Source: Nocardioides sp.
GTDB lineage: Bacteria; Actinomycetota; Actinomycetes; Propionibacteriales; Nocardioidaceae
Direction of reading: 5' to 3'
Assembly (NCBI RefSeq): GCF_030149505.1
Contig: NZ_JASBRN010000077.1
Location: 44,510 to 108,509 of the forward strand
Length of the DNA: 64,000 bases
The translations under genes were made by a program, and so were the position numbers. Numbering within the stretch: position 1 is the stretch's first letter; each line of letters opens with the position of its first letter. The notes under the pieces are model-generated. The model ran no database searches, had not been told where the DNA came from, and saw only the letters and a list, made by a program, of their open reading frames with translations. Below, one piece after another: positions 12,853 to 22,500 of this stretch.

Positions 12853-14115
12853 TCAGCGGCGGCGGGCCAGGAGCGGGCGGGCCAGCACGGCGAGCAGCAG
12901 CGCACCGCCACCGAGCAGCCCCCACCACACGGCGCTGCCGCGGGTGGTGGCCAGCAGGTCCTCGGGCTCCTCGGGGGCGGCGGCCGCGGTGGTGGGGCGG
13001 GGGACGTCGGTGTCCCCGGCGTACCCGCCCTCGCGCAGCTCCCCCGCCGTGGCGGTCAGCGCGGCGAGGGCCTGCACCTGGCCGGCGCCGGTGAGGGGCG
13101 AGCGCACGTCCGGGCGGCCGTCGGCGGTGGCGACGAGGCGTGCGACGAGCTCCTCGGGCTCGGCCTGGGGGTAGGCGGAGCGCAGCATGGCCAGGACGCC
13201 GGCGACGAGCCCGGTGGACCAGGCGCTGGAGCCGTTGCCGTCCAGGACGCAGTGGCCGCCCTCCAGCGAGACCGAGACGGCGTCGTCGGCAGGGGCGACG
13301 ACGTCGAGGGCGCTGCTGCGCAGCGGGTCGTTGACCTGCTCGGGCAACGGCCCGACCGCGACGACGCCCGGGAGCGCCGCGGGGTGCACCAGCGGACCGG
13401 CGTCCTCGTCGGGACGAGGGGTGGCGAGCGCGGTGAGCGAACCGGACCCGGCGTCGGCAGCCACCTCGCCGACCAGGTCCACCGGGCGGTCACCGCCCTG
13501 GGCCACGACCAGCACGCCCGCCTCGACCAGGTCGGACACCAGGTCGGCGACCCGGTCGTCCTGCGGCACCTGCAGGGGCACGACGACGATGTCGACCGAC
13601 GGCACCCGGTCCCGCACGTGGGCCAGGCCGTCGGCCAGTGCCGCCGCGTCCGGGGCCTCCTGGCCCTCCTGGGTCGGGGTCGCGGTGTCGTAGACGCGCA
13701 CGTCGACCAGCTCGACCCCGGGCGCCACGCCGACCGGGAGGTCGACGTCACGCGCGGGCCCGGCGAGCAGGCCGGCCACGACGGTGCCGGTGGGGTCGAC
13801 GACCGGGCCCGGGCCGACGACCGAGGTCCCGCCGGGGCCCAGCGGGAGGTCCGCCGCGCCGGAGATGCCCGAGGACAGCACGGCGACGGTCGTGCCGGCA
13901 CCCGCCTGGCCGCGGCCGCTGCGCTCGAGACGGTCCTGGGCGGCGAGCACCCCCGCCCGCCGCAGGGCCTCGCTGGCGGTCTCGGTGGTGGGACGCGGGT
14001 CGCCCGGGGCGACCTCGAGGCAGGAGACGTCGATCGCGTGGGCGGGTGCGGCCACGCCGACGGGAAGGCCGAGGGCGATCCCGAGGACCGTGGTCACCGC
14101 CCACGAGCGGGTCAC
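12853..14115 (-). CDS. mycP: Mycosin-like subtilase of the ESX locus, catalytically degenerate
   Basis: 420 residues from a GTG, with a signal peptide (MTRSWAVTTVLGIALG to AHA), a subtilase-like domain, and a C-terminal membrane helix before RPLLARRR: the mycosin layout. Mycosins (MycP) cleave ESX substrates outside the membrane and stabilise the secretion complex. Here the catalytic residues are altered. The Asp of the usual IDTG is Ser81 (LSSG), the His of GHGT is Thr109 (PTGT), and the oxyanion Asn region reads AQGGD. Only the Ser survives (Ser297 in GSSAW). A structural, non-proteolytic role is inferred. The start is uncertain because the frame stays open upstream into eccB. Confidence 0.85.
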   Translation of the reverse strand: MTRSWAVTTVLGIALGLPVGVAAPAHAIDVSCLEVAPGDPRPTTETASEALRRAGVLAAQDRLERSGRGQAGAGTTVAVLSSGISGAADLPLGPGGTSVVGPGPVVDPTGTVVAGLLAGPARDVDLPVGVAPGVELVDVRVYDTATPTQEGQEAPDAAALADGLAHVRDRVPSVDIVVVPLQVPQDDRVADLVSDLVEAGVLVVAQGGDRPVDLVGEVAADAGSGSLTALATPRPDEDAGPLVHPAALPGVVAVGPLPEQVNDPLRSSALDVVAPADDAVSVSLEGGHCVLDGNGSSAWSTGLVAGVLAMLRSAYPQAEPEELVARLVATADGRPDVRSPLTGAGQVQALAALTATAGELREGGYAGDTDVPRPTTAAAAPEEPEDLLATTRGSAVWWGLLGGGALLLAVLARPLLARRR

Positions 14116-14171
14116 CCGGTCCCGACGACGCTCGCCGGTGCTCGCTGCGCGACCAGCGGTGCCGGCGGGGC

Positions 14172-15647
14172 TCAGCCGCACGTCGGCTCCGCGCCCTCGG
14201 GCTGCGGCGGGCAGAGCGCCGCCTCCTGCGACAGCGCCACCCCGGCGTCGAAGAGGTCCAGCCAGGTGCTCGGGACCAGCGGGGCGGCGTACGCGCCGTA
14301 CCCGAGCAGCTCGGGGGTGTCCGCGCCGACGAGGGCGTTGGCCCGGCCCTTCTGGTCGACCACGAACCGGCTGCCCGCGAGCTCGCCGTCCACCACGGTG
14401 TCGGCGGCCAGACCCTCGAAGTCCCCGCTCACGACGTAGGCCCCGGCGCCGGGATCCACGTCGACCAGCCGCTGCGACGGGTCGAGCACGCGGTCCGCGG
14501 AGGCGTCCTCGTCGGGTGAGGTGGCGAGCTGCACCAGAGGCGGCCGGTCGGCGGCGGCGTCCAGCAGCGCGCACGTCTGGCCGGGCACGGCAGAGAGCAG
14601 GTCCTGGGGCCAGCGCGCGGCGGCGTACCCCTCCGAGGCAGCGCCTCCGTCGAGCCCGTCGCGCTCGCGCGGCCCGCGGTCGCCGCGACCCCCCGAGGAG
14701 AGGTCGAGGTTGCTCCACAGGGCGAGGGCGAAGGCGGACAACGGCTGCAGCGCCCCGGTGTCGTCGACCAGGAAGCCGGTGCCGGAGTCGGAGCGGGTGT
14801 AGTCGCCGACGCGGACGCCGTCGGGCTGGCCGGGTGCCGGTTCGCCGAGGTCGTCGAGGTCGAAGGCGGCCGCGTCGAGGTCGCCGCCGCGCGGGAAGAG
14901 GTCCAACCACTCCCTCGGCACCTTCACCGCACCGGCGGTGCCGTTGAGGCCGACGGCACGCAGGAAGGCCTCGGTCTCGTCGGAGTCCTCGTCGGGGACG
15001 GCGTAGCGGTAGGCCTGCGCCGGGCCCAGGGTGCTCTCGGGGACGGTGGCCACCAGCCACAGGCCGGCCCCGGGCCCCTTGACCTCGACCAGGGCCGCCT
15101 CGGTGCCCTGGGTCGGCGTCACGCCCACCTGCGAGGAGACCCGCACGGTCAGGCCGCGGTCCGGGCCGGTGCAGGCGGTCCAGCCGGTGTCGACGAGGTC
15201 GTCGGTCGCGGGCAGGCTCGCGGGGGCGTTGAGGATGCCGATGTCCTCGCCGAGCGGGCGGGTCTCGATGGTCTCCTGGGAGACGATCCGGGGCTCGAGG
15301 CCCTCGGCGCCGAGGATCAGCCGGGCGGAGGTGATGTTGATGACCGGGCGCAGCTCGGGCGGCTCGCCGGTCTCCTCCTCGTCGTCGAGGATGACGTACG
15401 CCGCGCCCTGCTCCTTGCTGATGACCAGCCCGGGCGCGTCCCAGTCGCTGTCCGGGCGGTCGGAGAAGACACCGGTCACCGCGGCCCCGGCGATGAGCAG
15501 CACCGACAGGGCCGCGCCGCCGACGATGCTGCGGCCGGGCCGCGCGGGCTCGACCTCGTGGCCGCCGGGGGCGCCCGAGACGAAGGCGGTGACGAGTCGG
15601 CGGCGGGAGAAGGAGTGCGCCTCGACGAGGTCGCGCTTGGTGGCCAT
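14172..15647 (-). CDS. eccB: Type VII secretion protein EccB
   Basis: 491 residues. EccB is a membrane-anchored core component whose large domain sits outside the cytoplasmic membrane. The N-terminus MATKRDLVEAHSFSRRRLVT is the hallmark of the family, followed by one membrane helix (about residues 40-60) and a long extracytoplasmic region with repeated P-R/S-x-WLDLF blocks near the C-terminus. ATG at 15647, 8 bases after the eccD stop, so it is in the same operon. Confidence 0.94.
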   Translation of the reverse strand: MATKRDLVEAHSFSRRRLVTAFVSGAPGGHEVEPARPGRSIVGGAALSVLLIAGAAVTGVFSDRPDSDWDAPGLVISKEQGAAYVILDDEEETGEPPELRPVINITSARLILGAEGLEPRIVSQETIETRPLGEDIGILNAPASLPATDDLVDTGWTACTGPDRGLTVRVSSQVGVTPTQGTEAALVEVKGPGAGLWLVATVPESTLGPAQAYRYAVPDEDSDETEAFLRAVGLNGTAGAVKVPREWLDLFPRGGDLDAAAFDLDDLGEPAPGQPDGVRVGDYTRSDSGTGFLVDDTGALQPLSAFALALWSNLDLSSGGRGDRGPRERDGLDGGAASEGYAAARWPQDLLSAVPGQTCALLDAAADRPPLVQLATSPDEDASADRVLDPSQRLVDVDPGAGAYVVSGDFEGLAADTVVDGELAGSRFVVDQKGRANALVGADTPELLGYGAYAAPLVPSTWLDLFDAGVALSQEAALCPPQPEGAEPTCG

Positions 15648-15655
15648 GCCCCGCC

Positions 15656-17029
15656 TCAGCCGCTGATCGCGTCGAAGAGCCCGGTCGCGAGGACCGCGAG
15701 CGGCAGCAGGGAGACCAGTGCCGCGGTCTCGGCCACGTCGCCCAGGCGCGCCCGGCGCACCGAGGGGGCCGACGGCACCAGGGTGACCGCGAGCAGGATC
15801 CCGCCGGTGGCCGCCAGCACGACGGCGGTGGTGGGCCGCCAGTCGGGGTGCAGCCACAGCAGCGACACCGCGACCGACACCAGACCGAGCAGCCCGCTGA
15901 CCAGCCCGACGAGCACCTCGGTGCCGGTGCGGTACTGCCGGGTCCGCAGCATCAGGACCAGCGCGCAGACGACGGCCAGCAGCGTCCCGGACAGCCCCGC
16001 CCCCACCGCCAGCGGTGCGACCGCCACGAGCAGCAGGCCGACGGTGGCGCCGATCGAGACCAGGATCTCGTGGGCCAGCCGGGCGTCGCTGCCGACCTCG
16101 TCGGGGTCGATCTCCTCGGGGTCGGCGGTGATGTCGGTGACGGAGTAGATCTGCTCGACGTTGCGCCCGGTGACGCCCAGCGCGAGCCAGGGGAAGACGC
16201 TGCCGCACACGACCAGCAGGACCAGCAGCCCGACCAGCACGCGGGCGGGCTCGGCCCCGGTGCCGTCGAGGAGGAGCCCGCTCACCAGGAAGACCGCACC
16301 GACGATGGCCGGCGGCAGCACGAGCGCGCGGCCCTCCCCCACGGCCAGTAGCGCGAGCAGGCCGGCGGCGAGCGCGCCCAGGCCGGCCATGGCGACCGGC
16401 AGTCCGAACAGGTCGCCCTCGGGCGCGAGGAGCAGCCCGGCGACCGCGGCGTACAACCCGGACGTCCACGCCACCGCGACCGCGGCGTCGCGCTCGCCCT
16501 GCACGCGCGAGAGCACGACCGAGCCTCCGAGCAGCGCCGCGGCGACCACCACGGCGGCGGTGCCCGCGAGCGCGGAGTCGGTCTGCAGCAGCAGGCTGCC
16601 CGCCCCCAGGACGAGCAGCAGGCCGGCGGCGACCAGGGCCGTACGCCGACCGGAGGCGGGCGACCACGGGCGCAGGTCGCGCTCCACGACGTCGGTCATC
16701 GCCTCCACGACGTCGTCGTAGACCCGCGGCGGCTCCTCGTCGACACCGGCCGTCACGGTCAGCAGCCCGCCGTCCTCCACGCCCTGGACGAGCAGGCCCA
16801 CGTCGCCGGAGAGCCGGCGGCCCTCGGCGGTCGTGACGGCGTACCCGCCGTGGACGGTCAGCGCGTCGAGCAGCCCGACGCTGCGGGCCAGCTCGGGGAC
16901 CAGCTCGGCCACGGGCACCGCCCCGGGCAGGACCAGGTCGACCCGGCGGCTGCCGGAGGCGACGGTGACCCGGACCAGGCCGGAGGCCACGGACGGGGTT
17001 CCTGCGGCGCTGGGGGGCGCGGTGGTCAT
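15656..17029 (-). CDS. eccD: Type VII secretion integral membrane protein EccD
   Basis: 457 residues. An N-terminal ubiquitin-like domain (about residues 18-95, with VRVTVASGSRRVDLVLPGAV) precedes about eleven hydrophobic helices from residue 130 on. EccD forms the membrane pore region of the ESX core with EccB, EccC and EccE. It is followed in the same direction by eccB and mycP. A second protein of the same design is encoded at 18053-19411. Confidence 0.92.
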   Translation of the reverse strand: MTTAPPSAAGTPSVASGLVRVTVASGSRRVDLVLPGAVPVAELVPELARSVGLLDALTVHGGYAVTTAEGRRLSGDVGLLVQGVEDGGLLTVTAGVDEEPPRVYDDVVEAMTDVVERDLRPWSPASGRRTALVAAGLLLVLGAGSLLLQTDSALAGTAAVVVAAALLGGSVVLSRVQGERDAAVAVAWTSGLYAAVAGLLLAPEGDLFGLPVAMAGLGALAAGLLALLAVGEGRALVLPPAIVGAVFLVSGLLLDGTGAEPARVLVGLLVLLVVCGSVFPWLALGVTGRNVEQIYSVTDITADPEEIDPDEVGSDARLAHEILVSIGATVGLLLVAVAPLAVGAGLSGTLLAVVCALVLMLRTRQYRTGTEVLVGLVSGLLGLVSVAVSLLWLHPDWRPTTAVVLAATGGILLAVTLVPSAPSVRRARLGDVAETAALVSLLPLAVLATGLFDAISG

Positions 17030-17174
17030 CGGGGGTTCCCTCCAGGACGGTGCGGGGGACGGGGGCGACGGGGTGCGGGGGACGCGTGGGTCCTACCCAC
17101 GCGAGAGCGGCCCGTCCCCCCGGTCTGGACCGGGAGGACGGGCCGAGGTGCGCAGGTGGCCCCGAGGGTGAGGC

Positions 17175-17471
17175 TCAGCCCCCGAAGAGGGCGGCGCCGC
17201 GCTGGTCGGCCGAGCGGTAGTCCTGGTTGGCCGTCGAGACGGCGACGCTGGTGCGGGCCAGCAGGTCCTTCATCTCGTGGATCGCCTGGTCCCACTGGGC
17301 CTTGGCCTGGGTGTAGGCCTGCTGGGCGCTACCGGACCAGCCGGCGCCCTTGAGCTCCTTGAGGTCGTCCTCGAGGCGGTTCATCCGGTCCTCGATGGCC
17401 TTGACCCCGTTGGCGAGGTCGGTGGCGCCGATGTCCAGGCCACCGTGGTTGACGCTGATGCCGTCGAACAT
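17175..17471 (-). CDS. WXG100 protein (EsxA-like ESX substrate)
   Basis: 98 residues, a helical hairpin with WSG at 45-47 in the turn. The C-terminus carries a Y-x-x-x-D secretion signal (Tyr85 to Asp89, YRSAD). Such proteins are secreted by the neighbouring ESX system as heterodimers, usually with the WXG100 protein encoded next door. The partner gene lies 19 bases upstream in the same direction. A 145-base stretch (17030-17174) separates it from eccD and holds no gene that I can see. Confidence 0.93.
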   Translation of the reverse strand: MFDGISVNHGGLDIGATDLANGVKAIEDRMNRLEDDLKELKGAGWSGSAQQAYTQAKAQWDQAIHEMKDLLARTSVAVSTANQDYRSADQRGAALFGG

Positions 17472-17490
17472 GTCTGTCTCCTGTCCTGTC

Positions 17491-17823
17491 TCAGCGACCG
17501 TTGGGCAGGGCGCCCAGCGAGTTCTGGAGGGCGGTCATCGAGGACTGCTGCGCGTCGTCGGTCGACACGTTGTCCTTCTCGGTCGTGATGAGGTTCTGCT
17601 CGAACTCGTTGAGCGCGTTGACGATCTTCTGCTGCTTCTCGTTCCACGCCATCGCGAGCGCCTGGAACGAGGTCGAGCCCTGGCCGCCCCACTGGCTGCG
17701 CAGCGCTTCGACGTTGTTCATCAGCGTCTTGGAGATGCCGTCGAACTCCGCCTTGGCGTCCGCCACCAGTCCGGCGGCGCGGGTCAGGGTCTTCTCGCCC
17801 TGGCCGTAGTCGGGTGCTGCCAT
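17491..17823 (-). CDS. WXG100 protein (EsxB-like partner)
   Basis: 110 residues, all helical, with WGG at 45-47. It lacks the Y-x-x-x-D/E signal seen in its neighbour, so it probably leaves the cell as the partner in a dimer; only one of the pair needs the signal. First in the esx pair. About 230 bases upstream (17824-18052) hold no gene; this stretch probably contains the promoter. Confidence 0.92.
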   Translation of the reverse strand: MAAPDYGQGEKTLTRAAGLVADAKAEFDGISKTLMNNVEALRSQWGGQGSTSFQALAMAWNEKQQKIVNALNEFEQNLITTEKDNVSTDDAQQSSMTALQNSLGALPNGR

Positions 17824-18052
17824 GGCCCTGCTCCTTCCTCGGAGGCGACCAAGTCGCCCGAGATGTCGTGTGTGTCTGGGTCCGTCAGCCGGCCCGAGCC
17901 CCCGTGGGACCGGCTCCTGCTGGACGAGCAGGCGTGTACCCCCGCCTTTACCCGCTAAACCACCATGGACCCGGGGCTGTGGAGGACCGACCCCCCGGTG
18001 GGGACCCCGAGGCGCTCCCGGGTGCGTTCCCAGGCGGGGACCAGCCTGGGAA

Positions 18053-19411
18053 TCACACGTCGGGGATGTTCTCCCACAGGTGCCGGAACAGGCCGCTGGC
18101 CGGGACGAGACAGGCCAGGGCGAGTGCCGCGGTCAGTCCCTCGAGCACCTCGGCCCGTCGCGACCACCACGCCGAACGCCATCCGCGCCCGGTCGCGACG
18201 GCCGCGAGGACCACGAGCGCGCCGACAGCCACCGCACCCAGGGCGAGCCACCAGCCCGACCCCTCGGCGAGCGCCGGGGCGAGGTCGAGCAGCAGCGCCG
18301 CCCAGCAGGCCAGTCCGCCCACGCGCAGCAGCACGCGGGCCAGCCGGTGGCGGTAGCTGCGGGCGGCCAGCAGGACCGCGCCGCCGGAGAGCAGCACGAG
18401 CAGGCGTGCGCCGACCACGTCTGCCGACTCCTCGACCGAGGACAGCACGCCGGGCGCGGCCAGGAGCAGCACCGCCAGCACACCGGCCGAGGCAGCGGTC
18501 ACGGTACGTGCGCCCTGCTCCGCGACCGCGCGCACGGTCGCGGGCGGCACGACGGTGCGGCCACGGCGGCCGGTCGGCCGCTCCCGCGCCGACCACGCGG
18601 TGACCGCGAGCCGCTCGACGTCGATGAGCATCTGGTCGGGGACGTCGACGGCGAAGCCGGGCACGAAGCGGGGCGCCAGCATGGCCAGGACCAGCAGCAC
18701 GGCCCACACCAGCTGGGAGCCCGCGCCCACGAGCGCGCCGCCCATGGTCACGAGGAAGAAGCCGAGGCCCACGACGGTCCAGACGCGCAGCACCTCCGAG
18801 CCGTGCGGGGCGAGCGCCCGCGCGATCGCCGCGGCCACCGCGGAGACCAGCGCGGCGACACCGAGCACGGTGGGCAGCCGTTCCGGCGCGGGGTCCCAGA
18901 CGACGGCGTACGCCGCGGCGCCGGCGTACGCCGGGGCGACCAGCGCCCGCGCGGCGGCCCAGCGGCCGACCGGGAGGGCGGCCAGGACGGCGCCACCGAC
19001 GAGGACGGCGACCGTGACGTCGCGGAGGGCAGCGCTCGCGGTGGTCGCCGACCAGCCCGCGAGCAGGGCGAGCGCCCCCGCGACCACGAGCAGGGCGGCC
19101 AGCCAGGGACCGCCGTCGGCGCTGCGGCCGGGGCGCTGGGCGTCACGGGCGGGGCGGTCGGGGACGGCGTCGGGCACCACCACGAGCAGCGACCCGGGGC
19201 GGACCCCGGCGTCGGCCAGCGGCAGGGCGGGCTGGAGCGCGAGGCCGGTCGTGGTGCCGAGCGAGGGCACCGCGGGCAGGCCCAGCTGCTCGGCGTACTC
19301 CTGGGCGACGTCGGCGGCGGTGGCCATGGAGGGGACGACGAGGTCCACGACCCCGCCGGGGCCGTGCACACTGAGCGCGACGACGTCGCCGGTCCCTGTC
19401 CTTGCCGCCAC
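18053..19411 (-). CDS. Second EccD-like membrane protein of the ESX locus
   Basis: 452 residues. It starts with a ubiquitin-like domain (VVALSVHGPGGVVDLVVPS, roughly residues 8-75), then a basic linker, then about eleven membrane helices. This is the EccD design, though the sequence differs from the 15656-17029 EccD. GTG start with a strong ribosome site GGAGGTG five bases upstream. It could form a mixed EccD dimer with the other copy or serve the place of the missing EccE; both ideas are inference. The 168 bases between it and the divergent eccC should hold both promoters. Confidence 0.82.
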   Translation of the reverse strand: MAARTGTGDVVALSVHGPGGVVDLVVPSMATAADVAQEYAEQLGLPAVPSLGTTTGLALQPALPLADAGVRPGSLLVVVPDAVPDRPARDAQRPGRSADGGPWLAALLVVAGALALLAGWSATTASAALRDVTVAVLVGGAVLAALPVGRWAAARALVAPAYAGAAAYAVVWDPAPERLPTVLGVAALVSAVAAAIARALAPHGSEVLRVWTVVGLGFFLVTMGGALVGAGSQLVWAVLLVLAMLAPRFVPGFAVDVPDQMLIDVERLAVTAWSARERPTGRRGRTVVPPATVRAVAEQGARTVTAASAGVLAVLLLAAPGVLSSVEESADVVGARLLVLLSGGAVLLAARSYRHRLARVLLRVGGLACWAALLLDLAPALAEGSGWWLALGAVAVGALVVLAAVATGRGWRSAWWSRRAEVLEGLTAALALACLVPASGLFRHLWENIPDV

Positions 19412-19579
19412 GGCACCTCCCTTCCCCACCACGGTGCGGTCGACACCGCCCGGCGCCACCGGTCTGCACCGGGTGCTCTCCTGGACCACGCAGGTCACGC
19501 CCCGCGACACGGGCGCAGGAGGTACTGACCACCGGCCCGACCCGGTTTCGCCCGGGCGGGGGAAGGGTAGTCGCCCGCC

Positions 19580-22500
19580 GTGACGACGACCCTGCGCGGA
19601 CAGCGCCCCGAGGCACCCGAGATGCCGAGCGGGGAGATCAAGCTGCAGGCGCCCCCCGAGCTCGACCAGTCCGAGGGCGCCGCCGGCGTGCTGATGAACG
19701 CCATCCCGATGCTCGGCAGCCTGGGCTCGATCGTGCTCGTCGCCTCGATGGGCGCCGGGGCGGGCGGCGGGGGTGGCCGCTCCTACATCGCGGCCGGCAT
19801 GTTCCTCTTCGCCACGCTCGGCTTCATCGTCGTCCAGATCGACCGGCAGCGGAAGCAGCGCGCGCAGTCGGTGACCGGCTCGCGCACCGAGTACCTCCGC
19901 TACCTCGCGACCGTCCGCTCGGTCGCCCGCGACGCCGCCGCCCAGCAGCGCCAGGCGCTCACCTGGCAGCACCCCGACCCCACCTCGCTCCCGGCGTTCG
20001 CCGAGGAACGCAGCCGGGTCTGGGAGCGCACCTCGACCGACGCGGAGTTCCTGCACGTGCGGTACGGCGTGTGCCACCAGGAGCTCGCGCTGCGCCTGGT
20101 CCCGCCCGAGAGCGCACCGATCGACCAGGTCGACCCGGCCGCGGCCTCGGCGCTGCACCGCCTCCTCGTCGTCCACCGCAACCAGCCCGACCTGCCGGCC
20201 TCGGTCGACCTGCGCGCCTTCGACCGGATCGAGGTGTGCGGCCCGGAGGAGCCGGCCCGCTCGCTGGCGCGGGCGCTGCTCTGCTCCGCGACGGCCTTCC
20301 AGTCCCCCGAGCACCTCGTCGTCGCGGTGCTCGCGGGCGAGCGGCAGCTCGCGCACTGGGACTGGGTCAAGTGGCTGCCGCACAGCCACAGCCCGCAGGA
20401 GTCCGACGCGGTGGGCCCGCGCCGGATGGTCTCGACCTCCCTCGACGAGCTCGCCGACCTGCTGCCGCCGGACCTGGCCGACCGGCCCCGCTTCGGCGCC
20501 GACGAGCGCCCCGCCACGCCCCACGTGCTGCTGGTCCTCGACGGCGCGACCCTTCCGCCGGGCAACCACGTCGTCCCGCCCGACGGGCTGCACGGCGTCA
20601 CCGTGCTCGACCTGCCGGCGCGCTGGGACGAGCTGGAGGACGCCAGCCGGCTGCGGCTGGCGCTTCTGGCCGAGGAGCCGTCCGACGGCCTGGTGCCGCT
20701 GGAGGCGGTGCGGGTCCGCGAGCCCGCGATCCGCGCCAAGGGCGACCAGTGCGACCTCGCCACCGCCGAGGCGTTCGCCCGCCGGCTCACCGCCCTGCAC
20801 ACCGTCTCCGCCGGCGCCGTCGACGCCGCACCGAGCTCGGAGATCACCGGGCCGACCGACTTCATGGAGGTCCTCGGCCTGGGTGACGTGCACGTGCTGG
20901 ACCCCGACGCCGCGTGGCGCACCCGCCCGGCCCGCGACCGGTTGCGCGTGCCGATCGGGGTCGGCGACGGCGGCGGCCTCGTGCACCTGGACATCAAGGA
21001 GTCCGCCCAGCAGGGCATGGGCCCGCACGGCCTGGTGATCGGCGCGACCGGCTCGGGCAAGTCGGAGTTCCTGCGCACGCTCGTGCTCGGGCTGGCGATG
21101 ACCCACTCCCCCGAGCAGCTCAACATGGTGCTCGTCGACTTCAAGGGCGGCGCGACCTTCGCAGGGATGTCGGAGATGCCGCACGTCTCCGCGGTCATCA
21201 CCAACCTGTCCCAGGAGCTCACCCTCGTCGACCGCATGCAGGACGCACTGTCCGGTGAGATGGTGCGCCGCCAGGAGCTGCTGCGCGAGGCCGGCAACTT
21301 CGCCTCGATCCGCGACTACGAGAAGGCGCGGGCGGCCGGGGAGGACCTCGAGCCGATGCCGTCGCTGTTCATCGTGGTCGACGAGTTCTCCGAGATGCTC
21401 AGCGCCAAGCCGGAGTTCATCGACCTGTTCGTCGCCATCGGCCGCCTGGGCCGCTCGCTGGGCCTGCACCTGCTGCTGGCCAGCCAGCGCCTGGAGGAGG
21501 GCCGGCTGCGCGGGCTCGAGTCGCACCTGTCCTACCGGGTGGGCCTGCGCACCTTCAGCGCCCAGGAGTCCCGGGCGGTCCTCGGGGTCCCCGACGCCTA
21601 CGAGCTGCCGGCGGTGCCCGGCCTGGGGTACCTCAAGCCCGATCCGACCACCATGCAGCGGTTCAAGGCGGCGTACGTCTCCGGGCCGCCGAGCGGGCGG
21701 TCGCGCGTGCGTCGCGACGAGGGCGGCCACGTGCAGGGGATCCTGCCGTTCACGATCTCCGCGGTGCAGACCCTCGAACCCGAGCCGGAGGTCGAGCAGG
21801 CACCCACGCCGAGCCCGGCCGCGGAGGTCGGCAACCAGCCCTCACTGCTCGACATCGCCGTGCGCCGGATGCAGGGCCACGGCCCGGCCGCGCACCAGGT
21901 CTGGCTGCCGCCGCTGGACGTCCCCGACACCCTCGACGGCCTCTTCGGCGACCTGGTCGAGGACCGCGAGCTCGGCCTGGTCTCCCCGTCGTGGCGCGAG
22001 CTCGGCGGCCTCACCGTTCCGCTCGGCACCGTCGACCGCCCGCGCGAGCAGCGCCGCGACACCCTGTCGGTCGACCTGTCCGGCGCCGCCGGCCACGTCG
22101 CCGTCGTGGGCGGTCCCCGCAGCGGCAAGTCGACGCTGCTGCGCACGATCCTGACCAGCGCGTCGCTGGTCACCACGCCGGCGGAGTCGCAGTTCTTCGT
22201 CCTCGACTTCGGCGGCGGTGCCTTCGCGCCGATGACCACCTTCCCGCACGTGGCGGGGGTCGGCACCCGCTCCGAGCCCGACGTCGTGCGCCGGATCGTC
22301 GCCGAGGTCACCGGCATCGTCGACCGCCGCGAGGCCTACTTCCGCGCCCAGGGCATCGACTCCATCGAGACCTACCGCGCGCGGCGCCGCCAAGGCCGCG
22401 CCGACGACGGGTACGGCGACGTCTTCCTCGTCGTCGACGGCTGGTCGACGCTGCGTGCGGACTTCGACGACCTCGAGCTGGAGATCCAGCAGCTCGCCGG

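Noticed and set aside
14116..15060. A longer mycosin reading upstream into eccB
   Set aside because: The extra part is antisense-like frame shadow of eccB and would bury the signal peptide.
18053..21730. A 1225-codon minus-strand frame joining the second eccD-like gene with antisense of eccC
   Set aside because: The real gene starts at 19411 with a strong ribosome site; the upstream part is antisense to eccC and has no recognisable domain.
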